Assembly (NCBI GenBank): GCA_026826555.1
Contig: JAKSZT010053883.1
Coordinates: 26,655,119 to 26,719,118, forward strand
Source: Tolypeutes matacus
Lineage: Eukaryota > Chordata > Mammalia > Cingulata > Chlamyphoridae
DNA: 64,000 bases
Direction: 5' to 3'
Positions 26,301-39,700 of the stretch are shown piece by piece. Below the pieces are notes generated by a model. It had not been told where the DNA came from, made no database searches, and worked only from the letters and a program-made list of their open reading frames with translations. Position 1 is the first letter of the stretch, and every line of letters begins with the position of its first letter. Both the position numbers and the translations under genes were made by a program.

Positions 26301-29300
26301 NNNNNNNNNNNNNNNNNNNNNNNNNNNNNNNNNNNNNNNNNNNNNNNNNNNNNNNNNNNNNNNNNNNNNNNNNNNNNNNNNNNNNNNNNNNNNNNNNNNN
26401 NNNNNNNNNNNNNNNNNNNNNNNNNNNNNNNNNNNNNNNNNNNNNNNNNNNNNNNNNNNNNNNNNNNNNNNNTTTTATTTATTTATTCATTTATCCCCCC
26501 CCCAGCTGCTTGTGCTCGCTGGGTCAGCCAACCACGCCGTGCGGGCGGGCTTGCCTTCACCAGGAGGCCCCGGGAACTGAACCCAGGGCCTCCCATATGG
26601 TAAACGGGAGCCCCACTGATTGAGCCACGGCTGCTTCCCCAGAAGATACTCTTGAAAACTACCAGTCACTTCCATGTGGCGCGGTCCATCGGTGACTCTC
26701 CTGTCCTCAGCAGCAGCGTCCAGCACAGCTGGTCCATCTCCACACCCTCCATCTTTACCCTTGACTCTCTGGGCATCTTTGACAACATCTCAGCTTTGCC
26801 CACTCCTCTGACCATTCGCACCTTGTCTCTAGCCAGTGCTTCTTTCTTCTGCTTATTCTCTAAAAATGTTGACTAGCTCAGGCCTCAGTCCTTGACCTTC
26901 TTCTCTGTCAACACTTCCCAGGTGAACTCTTCTAGAATGAGGCTTCAAATATCCACCCTCTCTCTCTAATCACTCTTAAATTTATATTTCTATCTTGAGC
27001 TCCAAACTCATGTATCCAACTGTCCCCTTGACGTTTTTACTCAGGTGTCTCATAGGCATCTTAAATTTAACATGTTCACACTGAACTCTTGAGAAACTTC
27101 TTCCTCTCCCCCAGTCTTTCCCTCTCGGTAAACAGCACTGCCAGGTAGCCAGCTGTTGGAGCTAAAAAACTTAGCATTATTCTTCATTCTTACTTTCCCC
27201 CTCTTCCCATATGCACTCCATCTGCAATCTTTGTCAAGTCTTATTTATTCCAAAATACATTTTGATCCATCTAATTCTTTTTCTGCCAGCACCCTAATTC
27301 AAACCATCATCATCTTTGACTGGACTGCTGCAGTAACTGCTAACTAGTCTTCTGGCCTGTTTTAGTTTCCTAGGCTGCTCAAGCAAATGCCAGGAAACGG
27401 GTCAGGTTTAAACAATGGGAATTTATTTGTTTATGGTTTTGAGGCTAAATGAAAGTCCAAATCAAGCCATCATCAAGGTGATGCTTTCTCCCCAAAGACT
27501 GGCTTTCTGGGACTGGCTGCTGGCTGTGTCTCCTGGTCTCTCCCTTCTCTTCCTGTTCCATTGATTTCAGCTTCTGGCTGCTTCCTCTGTGGCTTTTTCC
27601 CCCTCTCTGTCTGAATTTCATTCTCTTATAAAGAACTCCAATAATAGGATTAAGACCCATCCTGATTGAGATGGGACACACCTTAACTGAATAGCCTCAC
27701 CACAAGGTCCTACTTACAATGGGTATACACCTACAGGAATGGATTAAATTTAAGAACATGGTTTTCTGGGGTACATACAGCTTCAAACCACCATATGACC
27801 TTCATTCCTGCTTTCCTACCATCCATCCCACACACAGCAAAGTGACCTTTTCAAAACCGAAAGGTCAATGTCCTGCTCATGCTGAAAACCTTTGGTGGCT
27901 CCCCATTGCTCTCAGAATAAAATCTAGAGCTGATACAACAAGATGACACAATGAAGAGACACAATGAGGAAACATAATGAGAGACACAGCAAGTGGGAAG
28001 TGGAGGTAGCTCAAGCCAATGGGCACCTCCCTCCCAGGTTCGGTTCCCAGTGCCTCCTAAAAAGAAGACACAGAGCAAGCAGTCACAAAGAGCAGACAGC
28101 AAGTGAAAACAATGATGGGGGTAGGGGGTGGTGGTGAGAAATAAATAAATAAAATAAATCTTTAAAAAAAAAAAGACTCTTTACCCAAACCGGCAAGACT
28201 CTTGCCAATCTCTCCCACCACATCATTGGCTACGCCTCCCCTTGCCCATCATGCTCCAGCCCATTGGCCTCCTTTTTGTTCCTGCAACACCTGCTCTTTC
28301 CAACTACAGGCTTTGCACTTGCCATTTGCCCCACCCAGAATACTTTCTGCTGGTTTCTGAGATGATTGCCTATTTTTCCCTTTATGTCTCAGCTCAAATG
28401 TCTCTTCTTCAGGGAGTTCTCTTCTGATCGCCATTTCTAACTTGGGCTCACCTTCCACCACCAGATAATTTTGTCACCCTGTTTATTTTCTTCATAACAC
28501 ACCACAATGTATAATTATCTGGTTTGTTTGTTGACATAGTAAGTGCTCAATAAATAGTTGTTGAATGCACCATGAATGAATCACCCACTATACTGTGAGC
28601 CTCTTGAGAGCAGAAGCTGTGTTCACTTTTACTCTTGTCATAGACTAGGTGCTCGGTATAAGTTGGAATCAAATTGATTTTTAAAAAACATATAACTAAC
28701 TTAAAATTTAAAGGAACTTTCAGAAATGGAAGAAAACTGCAGTCCTCTACCCTAACACAGCTCTATTCATTTTTCCATAATGCTCCCCAGTCTTTCACCA
28801 CACAGGTTCATGTGGTCACAATCCTCATGTACACACTAGTGGCTAACGTCATTGTGCACTTACTGTGGCAGGTGTTGTACTAAGCACCTTACATGGCGTT
28901 AATCTTCTTAATCTATATAATAGTCTTCTAAAGTAGATACTATTATCAGTTCCATTTTACAGTTGAGAAAACTGAGGCTTAGGGAGGTGAAGTAACTTGC
29001 TCAAAGCCACAGTTATATGGGGTAGAGCTTATTAACTGTAGATTGGGAGATCCTTGGAGGTAGGCTTCATGTCTTATTCTCAACCTTTTGATTTCTTTCT
29101 TTTTTTTTTTTTTTTTTTTTTTTTATTTTTAAAAAACACTAATCTGTTGGGTCCTTATCCTAGTTTTATGATTTTTTCGTTGTTCTTGCATTGAAGTTTC
29201 AGCAAGCTATCATGAGTCTTAACTAAGTGTGTTGGATAAGGGAATCTGTCCCTTACCAATCTTTGGTGCTTTGCAAGTTATAGATTACCTTTATTTTATA

Positions 29301-32300
29301 TAGAACTTTCTCCTAGTACAGAAATGGCAAGTTTACTGGAGAAAATTTAGTACAAAACATAAAATAAATAATCCCAGGACTCAGAGTTGACTATTATTAA
29401 ATTTTGCTTTGATTCCTTTTTATTTAAAATGTCAGTGCACTTATTGTTTTTTACTTTTTGTTAAACTTCATATATTGTGAGGATATGTTTTCTGTAAATA
29501 CTGTCATGTTAGGTGGGTTATTTAAGTGTCTAAACATTTTAAATGTTCATCGAGTGGTCTAATATGACATAATTAGAATGCAAAGAAAAATTCAGCAAAT
29601 GTGTATTTGCACTTCATGTATGTAAGTTATAGTTGAGGGTGGGTAGGGATCCAGAGGTGGCAAGTGCCCTGTGAGTTTCACGGGAATCTTTGGGAGCAAA
29701 ATTCGGGGCTACAAGCTTCAGTCACCCCTCCATACAGAGAGGCCCTCTCCCTCTTGCCAATCTCGGAAGATTTGGCTTTCTTGTCATTCTATTTTATTTT
29801 ATTTATTTCATTCTAGTTATTTATGTTTTTAAAAAACATGAGTCTGTTTAGAATGTATTGCAATAGCACTTGTCAAGTGTGTGTCTGGATAGTTCTTGTC
29901 TTAAAAATCCTTAATGGTTTCTAACCTTTTGTGTTTTCTGTTTTGCCATATTGTACATTGGTTTCATTGTTTCAATTATTTCCAGTCTTTATTCTGTTCT
30001 TTTGATCATTTAAAAAAAATCATTCAGGCCTATTCCACACTATTTGACAACAGCTTTGTGCTGTGTTTAGAAAACTGGTAGAATGACTTCTACTTCCAGC
30101 AGGGAGGTGGACTAGGCACTCCAAACAGCCCTCCTACTAGCAACAAAGAAAAATATACCCTGAACTTTCAAGAAGGCAGGGAATCTTCAGAGGCCAAAAG
30201 TTAAGTGAAAACAGAAACCCCCATTTCACTTAGCATAAAAGCCGGTCTATTCTCAACGCACTGGCCAGAGGGATCCTTTTAAATTATAAGTTAAGGCATG
30301 TTGGTCCTCTCCCTAAAGCCCTGCACTGGCTCTTCTCGTGCTCTGAATTAAAAAGCTGAAGCTCTTACAGTGGCCTCTAAGGCTTTGTGTGATCTGTCCC
30401 TGTTCTCTCTCCGGCTCATACTCTACCACTCTCCCTCCCCTTTGCTCACTCACTCCAGTCACACTGGCTTCTTGCTATCCCTTGAACTCATCCAGGCACA
30501 TTCTTTCCTTAGCATCTTGCATTGTCTTTTCCCTCTGCCTGGACCACTTTTCCTCTCCATCTTCTCAATAAGGTCTTGCCCTACATCTTATACTCTCTTT
30601 AATCCTCCAACCTGACCAACCCCTACTATGTTTTTTCTTCTCCAGTAGCACTTATTACCTTCTAGCATACTATATAATTTACTTCTTTGTTTTGTTTGCC
30701 TTCCTGCTAAACTGTAAGCTACATGATGATGGTGAACTTTATCTATTTTGTTCACTAATATTTCTTAAGCACATAAAATAGTAACTCTTTAAGTAGTGTT
30801 AAATGAATTTATTCATCTAGAGAAATACCCTAACTTTGAAATAGGCTTTCTGTTGGGAGCGTGTATGCTAAATCCTTGTAGCATTGATCTTTAGTTTTGA
30901 TAGCTGTGTTGATGCCTAAGGCCTGATCAAGATGGAGAATCTAATAGGATCCCCTCGCCTAAAGCTGGGAACCCAAAACAGTACACCCTTAGTGTAAGCA
31001 TGAACTAGGAAACAAAAACAAAAACAAAAAAACACCTGACCTACAGACGGGAACAGCAAGAAAACTTGTCTGTTTTGACCTTGGTAGTGATTGGAGAAGA
31101 GCAAAAAATATATAGAATTTCCAACCACAAGCCCACCTTCTCTTGTCATATTAATTTTGTGGTCTGAAAAACCTCAAGCCAAGACTTTATTTTGCCTGGC
31201 AGTAGCAAGCATAAATTCTTTCTGGAGGAAGGAAACTTCAGCTTATGCTTTTAAGAATTCCTACAGATAAAGTTCCAAAGCTCATAAGCTCACAGTCGAA
31301 ATCTCAAAATGCTGCAAGGCACTATGAGGGGAACCAGCAGAAGCAATAGATAGCAGAATCATATCACAATTACTTCATGTATTAGAATTATCATCTGCTA
31401 AAAGTAAAACAAAAATGTTTATGATGTTTAAAGAAATAAGATATTGAAAATATTACCAAAGAATAAGTGAATACAGAAATATGGGCAAGCACATTTTTAA
31501 AAAGATTAAATAGGACTTCTAAAAATGAAAAATATAAAAATTGAAATTACTGATAGGATAAGCAGCAGATTACTGACAGATGAAGAGAGAACTAGAGTAT
31601 GGGAAGATGGAGCTGAAGAAACTATGCAAATGTTGCACAAAGAAACAGAGACAGCAAATAGGAAAGGCTAAAGAAGTGGTGGATAGAGTGAGAAGACATA
31701 AAGTTTAATCATAGTTTCAGGAAGAGATTGTATCAGGATATAGAAATCACAACAGTAATGTGAACAGAGAAATTTTAATATAAAGAATTGCTAGTTTTAA
31801 AGGTGGTTAATTAGTAAAAGGGGTATAAGCATTACCATCTGAGGCTCTGAGGGAGGGTGAACAAGGAAGATACTTAGAAACTTAGAGGAAGGTTCCTCCC
31901 TCCAGGGCTGAGGTTCAGACCTTTGAGGTGAGGCTGTGGCTATCACAGGAAATGCAGACTACCTGTGTCAAAGAAACATGTCAGAGGGTGTCCACTGCAG
32001 TGGAGTTACAGGAGCAGCCTGCCACTGAGTGGAGGAGAAGCTCGCTGGAAAGTGTGAACCAAGGCTGCACTGTGAGGGCCACTGAGGTGAATGTTACTGG
32101 GCACCCACATGCTGAGATGTAGGTAGCCACATAGAAATCAGCATGCTGAAATAAGGAAGGAAAGCCCTTCTTCCTGATCTTAATGGTTTTCCTCTAGCAC
32201 TCTCTATTGACAAAGTCAAACATTGAGCCAGCTGGCAAAGGAGAAATGTCTACAAGGTCCAGCTCCAGTAACACAAAGCAAGGTAAAGAAGGATGGTTTG

Positions 32301-35300
32301 CAGCTGAAAGGCAAATAATTAGTGACAGGCAGAAAGTTAACAGAGAATCAGAGAAAGGAACATCTATTCTCAGATTCAGGAATTCCAACAAATTCCAAGT
32401 AGGTTACCTGAAAATAAATCCATACCCAGACAATATATTAGTGAAGCTAAATACCAAAGACAAAGAGAAGATCTTAAAATTAGTGAGAGAATTGAGGCAG
32501 ATTGAAGAATGCTCATAGAAAAATTATCATTAGACTTACAGCTGATTTTTCTGCCCAACAGTGGAAGCCAGAAGACAGTGGTACAGTAACTTCAATATGC
32601 CAACTTAGAATTTTATACTCAGCAAAATTGTTTTGAAAGAATGAGTAGGAAATACAGGCAATTTTAGAAAAACAAATGGCAAGACATCTTCACTGAAGGA
32701 AATTCTAAAGGACATATTTAAGGCATAAGGAAAATTATTCCAAATTGTATGGTCTGAGTTGCAAGAAGGAATGGTGAACTGAGAGAGGTAAATATGCAGG
32801 AAATTTAAAGAGTCATTGATTGTCGACAACAACAACAGCAACAACACTACTAAAATCTAACGGGTTTTAAAAAAAAAAGAGTTTAGTTATTGTATTAGTC
32901 AGCCAAACAAATACAACTAATTGTATTAGTTTAGTTATTGTGTTAGTTATTGTATTAGTTTAGTTATTGTATTCTGGTAATGTGCTGATGCAAATTACCA
33001 GAAATCTGTTGGCTTTTATAAAAGGGGATTTATTTGGGGTAGAAGCTAACAGTTACCAGACCATAAAGCATAAGTTTCTTCCCTCACCAAAGTCCATTGC
33101 CACGTGTTGGGGCAAGATGGCTGCCGATGTTTTTGTGAGGGTTCAGGCTTCTTGAGTTACTCTCTTCCTGGGGCTCTGTTTCTCTCTGGGCTCAGCTCCT
33201 TTGATTCCTCAACAAGGACAGCTTTAGACTATGAGGCTCTCTAGGCTTTGCCTCTCTCCACAAGGCTAGCTGTGAACTGTCAGTCGAACAGCTCGTCTCT
33301 TTTCCTGGTGCCTTCTCTCCTTCCTCACGACCAAGCTCCTCTGTATGTTTACTTCCCCCGGCTCCAGCATTAAACTCTGCATCAGAACTCCAACATCAAA
33401 AACTCCAACTCTGTTCTTTGCCATGTCTTTTATCTTTGAGATCCCACCCACCAAGGGGTGGGGCTCAACACCCTCCTGACGTGGCCCAATCAAAGCCCTA
33501 ATTTTAACTTAATCATGCCCAGATGAACAGACCAGTTTACAAGCATAATTCAATATCTATTTTTGGAATTCATAACTATATCAAACTGCCAAACTACTAC
33601 AATTATGATTAGGTTCGGATATGAGTAACAGACCCCAAATTATGTGACTTGAATAAGATGCAGAGGTTTATTTCAGTCTCATATAAATGTCTGGATACAG
33701 GTAATTCAGAGCTGATAGAGTGGTTTCATTGTTAGCTGAGACTCTACTGTTACCAGTTACTTGCTCTTCTAGGTGTTGGCCTTATCCTGGTAGTACTAAT
33801 TGAAGCTCCAGCCATCATAGGAAAGAAGAGGTGAAGGATATATGCCAGTTGTCTTTTAAGGAAATCTTCTGGAAGTGGAAGTGGCCACAAAACACTTATC
33901 TTTTCATCCCAATGGTCAGATCTTAGTCTCATGGCCATAACTACATGCAAGGGAAGTTGGGACATATAGTCCTTTTTTTTTTTTTTTTTAGGAGGTACTG
34001 GGGGTTGAACTCAGGAACCTCATACATGGGAAGCAGGTGTTCAACCACTGAGCTACATCTGCTCCCCAATGAGAGTTGTTTTTTTCATTTGTTTGTTTTG
34101 CTTTGTTTTTAGGAGGTACCGGGGATCAAACCGGGGACCTCATATATGAGAGGCAGGCACTCAACCACTTGAGCTACATCTGCTCCCTGAAATATAGTCT
34201 TTATCCAGGTGGTCATGAGCTCAGCAAACACTGAAGGTTGAAATTGCTAGGGAAGGCAACTAGCAGCCTCTGTCATACACACACACACAAAGATTAAGTA
34301 AAACACTGGATACCAAAAGAATATAAATTGGAAAGTAGAGTGATCAACGTTGATGTGCTAGTCTTGAATTGTTTGAGAAGAAGGTAAAGATATTAATTTT
34401 AGTCTTTAAGTTAAGCATGCATGTTAAAATATAACTGTATAGAGTAGCCACTAAAAGAATAGAAATAGATAATATAATTTCCAATGTAGAGGGTAAGTAA
34501 GATAGTTTTGTCATGGCACCAACATAAAACAAATAATCCACTGAAACCTAGTTGTGAGCTCAGAAAACACCCCCACATGTATGGAAACTTGCTTTTTGAT
34601 AGGACTTGCAAAGCAGATCATTGAGGATTGTTCAATATATGGTGCTGGGGCAACTGTTTGTACATATTGCAAAAAAATGAAATTGGATTCCTATCTCACA
34701 CCACACATGAACATGAATCCAGAAAACCAATTTTAGGAGAATGTCTGTTTGACCTTGAAAATAACCTAAAATACAAAAAGTGTGAGCCAAAAAGGAAAAG
34801 ACTGATGTTTGTATACATTAAAGTGAAGAACTTCTGTTCATCAGAAAATACCACATGTGAAAGTAAAGAGACATCTCAACCTGGGAGAAAATATTGAGTA
34901 TACAATTGATCAGGGATAGCTGACAGAATATATGAAGAATTCTTAATTAAGAAATAGAGACAAATAAGAATATTGAGAAAATAAGGGAAAAAAGCAACTC
35001 AATAGAAACATGGGAAAGTTTGCCAATGAGGAAAGCCAATTAGAAAATGAAAAGGTGCCGAACCTCACTGGTAATCAAGGAAATGCAAATGAAAGTGAAA
35101 ATGAGTTGCTATTTTATACCTACTAAATTAGAAAAAATTTAAAAGTCTGACAATATCAAGTGTTTGTGAGGATATTGAGAGTTGGATCTTAGTGCTAAGG
35201 TGGCAGTATAAACTGATATACCTACTTTGGAAAACAAATTAGCATTATTCTAATAAACAGTGTATAGCCTATGTGCCAGCAAGTTTCTAGGCACATATTG

Positions 35301-36686
35301 TAAAGACGCTATCAGCACATGTGTTTGAGGAGATATATCATAATGTTCTTAGCAGCAATCTTTATAATACAAAAAACATTGGAAACAACCTTAATGTTTG
35401 TTGACAAGGTAATGGAAAAATGAGTCACTGTGGATTCCATACAATAAATACTAGGAGGCATATTGTGAATTATGGATGCATACATCATCCAATTGATAAG
35501 AAATGTAACCTTAAACAATAACAAAAAAACAAGCTGCAGAGATTAATACTCTAAGTTCCATTTAAATAAATTTCAAGAGTGTATAAAACTAAACAATATA
35601 TTATTTAGGCATAGATACACTTGTAGAAAACAAAGAAAAGCAAGAGTATGATAAACACAAAATTCACAAAAGTGGTTATTTCTGGAGGGGTTAGGGAAAT
35701 GGGGTATCACTGGGATAAGCCACAAAAGGGGTTTCAAAGATACTGGCAATTTTGTATTTTTTAACTGGGTGGTAGGTACATAGGTTTTCATTATATTATT
35801 ATTCTTTATATGTTTATACATGTTATAAATATTTTTTGTATGTATTAAATATATAACAAAAACTTGATTCTGTCATTATTGCTTTATTAATATTCTTTGA
35901 TGGGCTCATGTTTTTTCTTATATCACACTGCTTCTAATGTTTAGAAAAATATATTTGGGGTTTTAATTAGTAGTAGTTTATTTAATCTATTTATTAGATT
36001 GGAGAAGAATTCTTTTTTGCTTCACTAAGTTTTTCCATCTGTGAAAGGCTAAATTCATGTGTTTTCTTTCTCCCATGAAGATTTTGTTATTTTCTTTGAA
36101 TAAGTATTATTGTGCCCCAAGTACACATAAGAATTTAATAACTTAATGTTGTCATTACTATTGTGAGTGGAAACTTTCCCCTATGGTTTATTTTTAATTT
36201 TAATTTTTATTTTTTTAAGGAGGTACTGGGGATGGAACCTGGGACCTCCTACATGGGAAGCTGGTACTCAACCACTTGGGCTACATCTGCTCCCCTCCCC
36301 TGTGTTTTTGAGATGTGACACTAACTTACACACTGAAACGCATCGGTTTCCTCTAATAACTGCTTCCCTTTAGATTTTCTGGGTGGGCATACATATTATC
36401 TGCCATGTAATATTTTATTTCTTCATTTTCTATATATTGTGCCTTTTTGTTTCTTTTTTTCCTAATAGCTATTGCCAGCATTTCTCATGATATATAAAAT
36501 AAGATTGATAACAGAAAGCATCAGACTTGGAGTTAGAAAACATGGGTTCTAGTCCTGGCTCTGCCATCTAATAGCTGAGTAACCTTAGGCAAGTTACTCT
36601 CTCTGGTTTCTTCATGTGGACAATGAGGGTGCTGAGCTTTTATTACTAAGGTTGCTTCTAGTTCTGAAATGTGCTCATTCTAGTGT

Positions 36687-36717
<31 letters not shown>

Positions 36718-39700
36718 AATACTTTTTTTTTTTTTTTTTTTTTTTAAGATTTATTTATTTATTTATTCATTCATCCCCCCCCTTGCTGCTTGTGCTCTCC
36801 GGGCCAGCCAACCACGCCACGCGGGCGGGCCTGCCCCCACCAGGAGGCCCCGGGAACCGAACCCGGGGCCTCCCATATGGTAAACGGGAGCCCCACTGAC
36901 TGAGCCACAGCCGCTTCCCCCTAGTGTTTTTCTTCCTTATTTAAAATAGTCTCTTTTCATTTTAGGGTTTTGCTTGTCTGTAGTTTTAATCAAAATTAGA
37001 TGCTACAGGCTTTTGAATGCCATTTTGATGTATTGGGAAAATGAAACTTAAATCATAAATCTTTATATTTTCACATTAAGATGAAGCCAGTGGTCAACTT
37101 TGCTATTATTCCTGCCTTCCAGTTTAGAGATAAATTATCTGATCGTTGAAGATGATTCTTTGACTATGAGGGTGGATTTGCCTAGCTAAGTCTTCATTTA
37201 GGATTTTTGCCTGTGTGTTCCCACTGAAATTTTGACCATAGATTTCTGTTCTGTGTTGTTGTTTTTTTCCCCTCTTAGTGTGCTGCCCTTGTCTCATCCT
37301 TTAAAAATGATTTTTGTACACTTTATGTAGTATAGGAACTATCAATTTATTCTTTAAAAGTTAGGGAATTATTTAGGGATTCCATCAGGGTCACATGCCT
37401 TTTAAAGTGTTTGTCTTTCTATGGATCTGCTCTTATATGGGACTTCTTTGAGGAAGGCAGCCAGGTGTGGCTAGGGGGCGTGTTGTCTGGGACCACTCTG
37501 AGTTCTGCCCCTAACTGCCTCAGGAACCCGGGGCAGGTCACTAACCCTCTCCATGTTCCATCATCTGTAGAAAGGGCATTACAGCTTCACACCAGGTGGG
37601 ATGGGAAATGGTAGACAGGCTTTGTAAATTAGGAACCCCTCCCTCTCTCAGAGACTGGGCATCTTGTGTTTTTACAGGTGCTTGTTCATTTTCATTCATT
37701 TGTTGGACTTGTACACAGAGCTGAGACTTGCTAGCCTATTGCCACATGATTTGGAATACCTATTTTGCAGAGTCCTTTTTTGTTTTCTTTTTTAAAATAA
37801 TGGCTTTAACAAAAGAGTAGCTTTGTGCTATTTCCTGTGAAGTTTTAAAATCTTTTCTTCCACTGATTTATTTCTACCACTACTAAGAAGCAAGAGAACT
37901 CTAACTTATTATAACTCAAGGGTATATTTTCTCTTTATCGTAGAAGAATATTTAAAACCTATTTTCTCAAGAATCCTTGTGGATATGTTTATACAGTATT
38001 TCTCTCCCCAGAACTTTAAAAGTTAGCTTAAGTTTTCTTTAAATAATTAGAGCTAAGGGAAAAAATTCAATGCAATTGAGGTTAATTTTATTAACAAAAA
38101 GCTTGTAAACAAGAATAAGGTACACGAACAAGGATATATTTGTCTGTCTCCCCTTCCTAAAATATGAGCTTCATGAGCACATGTGTGCTCACTGCTGTAT
38201 CCCCAGCTCCTAGTGCAGGGTCTAGCACATAGTAGGTGCTCAATAAGTATTTGTTGAGTGAATGAATGAATGAATATAGGATAACTTTCATTCCTGATTT
38301 TAATAATGTGCACATTTTTTAAATTAATGAGACTATTGGTTTATCAATGAACATTTTCTCAAATATATAAATATTATTTCTGCTTATGAACACTGTGCCT
38401 TTTCTTTCTCAATTTTGCCATTCCTGCTCTTGGCTAAAGCATTTCTTTCTTTCTGCATTGGTCTTCCTTCTAGACTGTGTGGCTGGCTTCTGTCCATATT
38501 CTCTCTTTTCTTTCTTTCTTTCTCATCGCTCATCTGTTTCCCATCTGTTCACTCACTGTTTTTTTTTTTTTTTAATTATTCATAAAAGCACCTACTGTAT
38601 GCCAGAAGGCTAAGCATGGAGGAGAAGGGGGTGGACAAGACCGACATGCTCCCTGCGCTTGTATAATGTATGGTCTGACAGGGAAGACTGGCCTGAGCAG
38701 ATGCATTTCCCAAATATTTCATTGTGAAACAAATGCGATGATGACAAAGCTTGGGGAGCACAGAGCTTTCAGAAAAGCTTCCCCAAGGCCGTTTTAGCCG
38801 GATGCTAAAGCACAAATAGGAGTTGGCAGGTTTGGGGTTTAGGGAACAGCATGTGGGAAGGCTGGGGGCGGGGAAGGGAAGCGGGGTTCATCTGGGCTGC
38901 CCAGAGCAACAGCCAGTGAGGCAGAAGGTCGAGAGAGGGGCCTCGAAGGGTACAGTGAGGATTCGCTCGTGAGCATCTTTCGGAGCCAGGAGTCTTCCTC
39001 CAGGACCTGCCCTGGCAGGAACCTTACACGATGACAAACTGCCTTGATATCTTGTTTGTCCGTAAATGATTGAGGTTACAGATTTCTTTTCTGGATTTGG
39101 AGGTCATTTAAGAAAAAACATCATTTTTATGTAATTGGTATTTGTGTCTTTGGGCAAGTCACTAACTGCTCAGAGCCCCAGTTTCCCTGCAATGGGAGTA
39201 ATCACGTCCACCCAATGGGGTCCCCTGTGACCTCTGCCAGGTTCCCCTGTTGACTGCCCATTGGAAGGCCCATCTTTCTCACCAGAATAAGAGCCCTGAG
39301 CAGGGCCAGATCTAACTCTCCTGTGTACTTCTGGCTCCTGCTACTGGGCCTGACCCTAAAGGAGAGGATCGAGGAGGCCTTCATAGAAGAGGCAGCCCCA
39401 GGGCTGGGTCCAGAAGACAAGCCGGGTTCAGGATGGAAGTGGCCAGTGAAGACAGAAGCATAGACATGATGATGACAATAATAATAACAATAATAGTAGT
39501 GCTAACCTATTGAACCCTTGCCATGCACCAGACACTGTTGTAAATGCTCCATATATACTAATCCATTTATCCTTTCAGTAACCCTATGGTTACTATTATC
39601 ATTCCCATTGTACAAATGAGCAAACTGAGGCACAGAGAGATTAAATATCTTGCCCAAGGACACACAGATAGTAAGTAGCAGAACCTGGATTTAAGATCAG

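Larger units (their letters stand above)
26660..28650 (+). repeat. Nested L2 LINE region
   Basis: L2-like text runs through about 26660-27350, then resumes at 27815-27925 (ctttggtggctccccattgc) and 28195-28650 (ctacaggctttgcacttgcc, then aagtgctcaataaatagttg). It is interrupted by an inserted repeat at about 27357-27810 and a SINE at about 27929-28180. Confidence 0.65.

Noticed and set aside
25868..26623. Longest open frame, over 200 codons
   Set aside because: It is open only because it crosses the N gap; the rest is SINE sequence.
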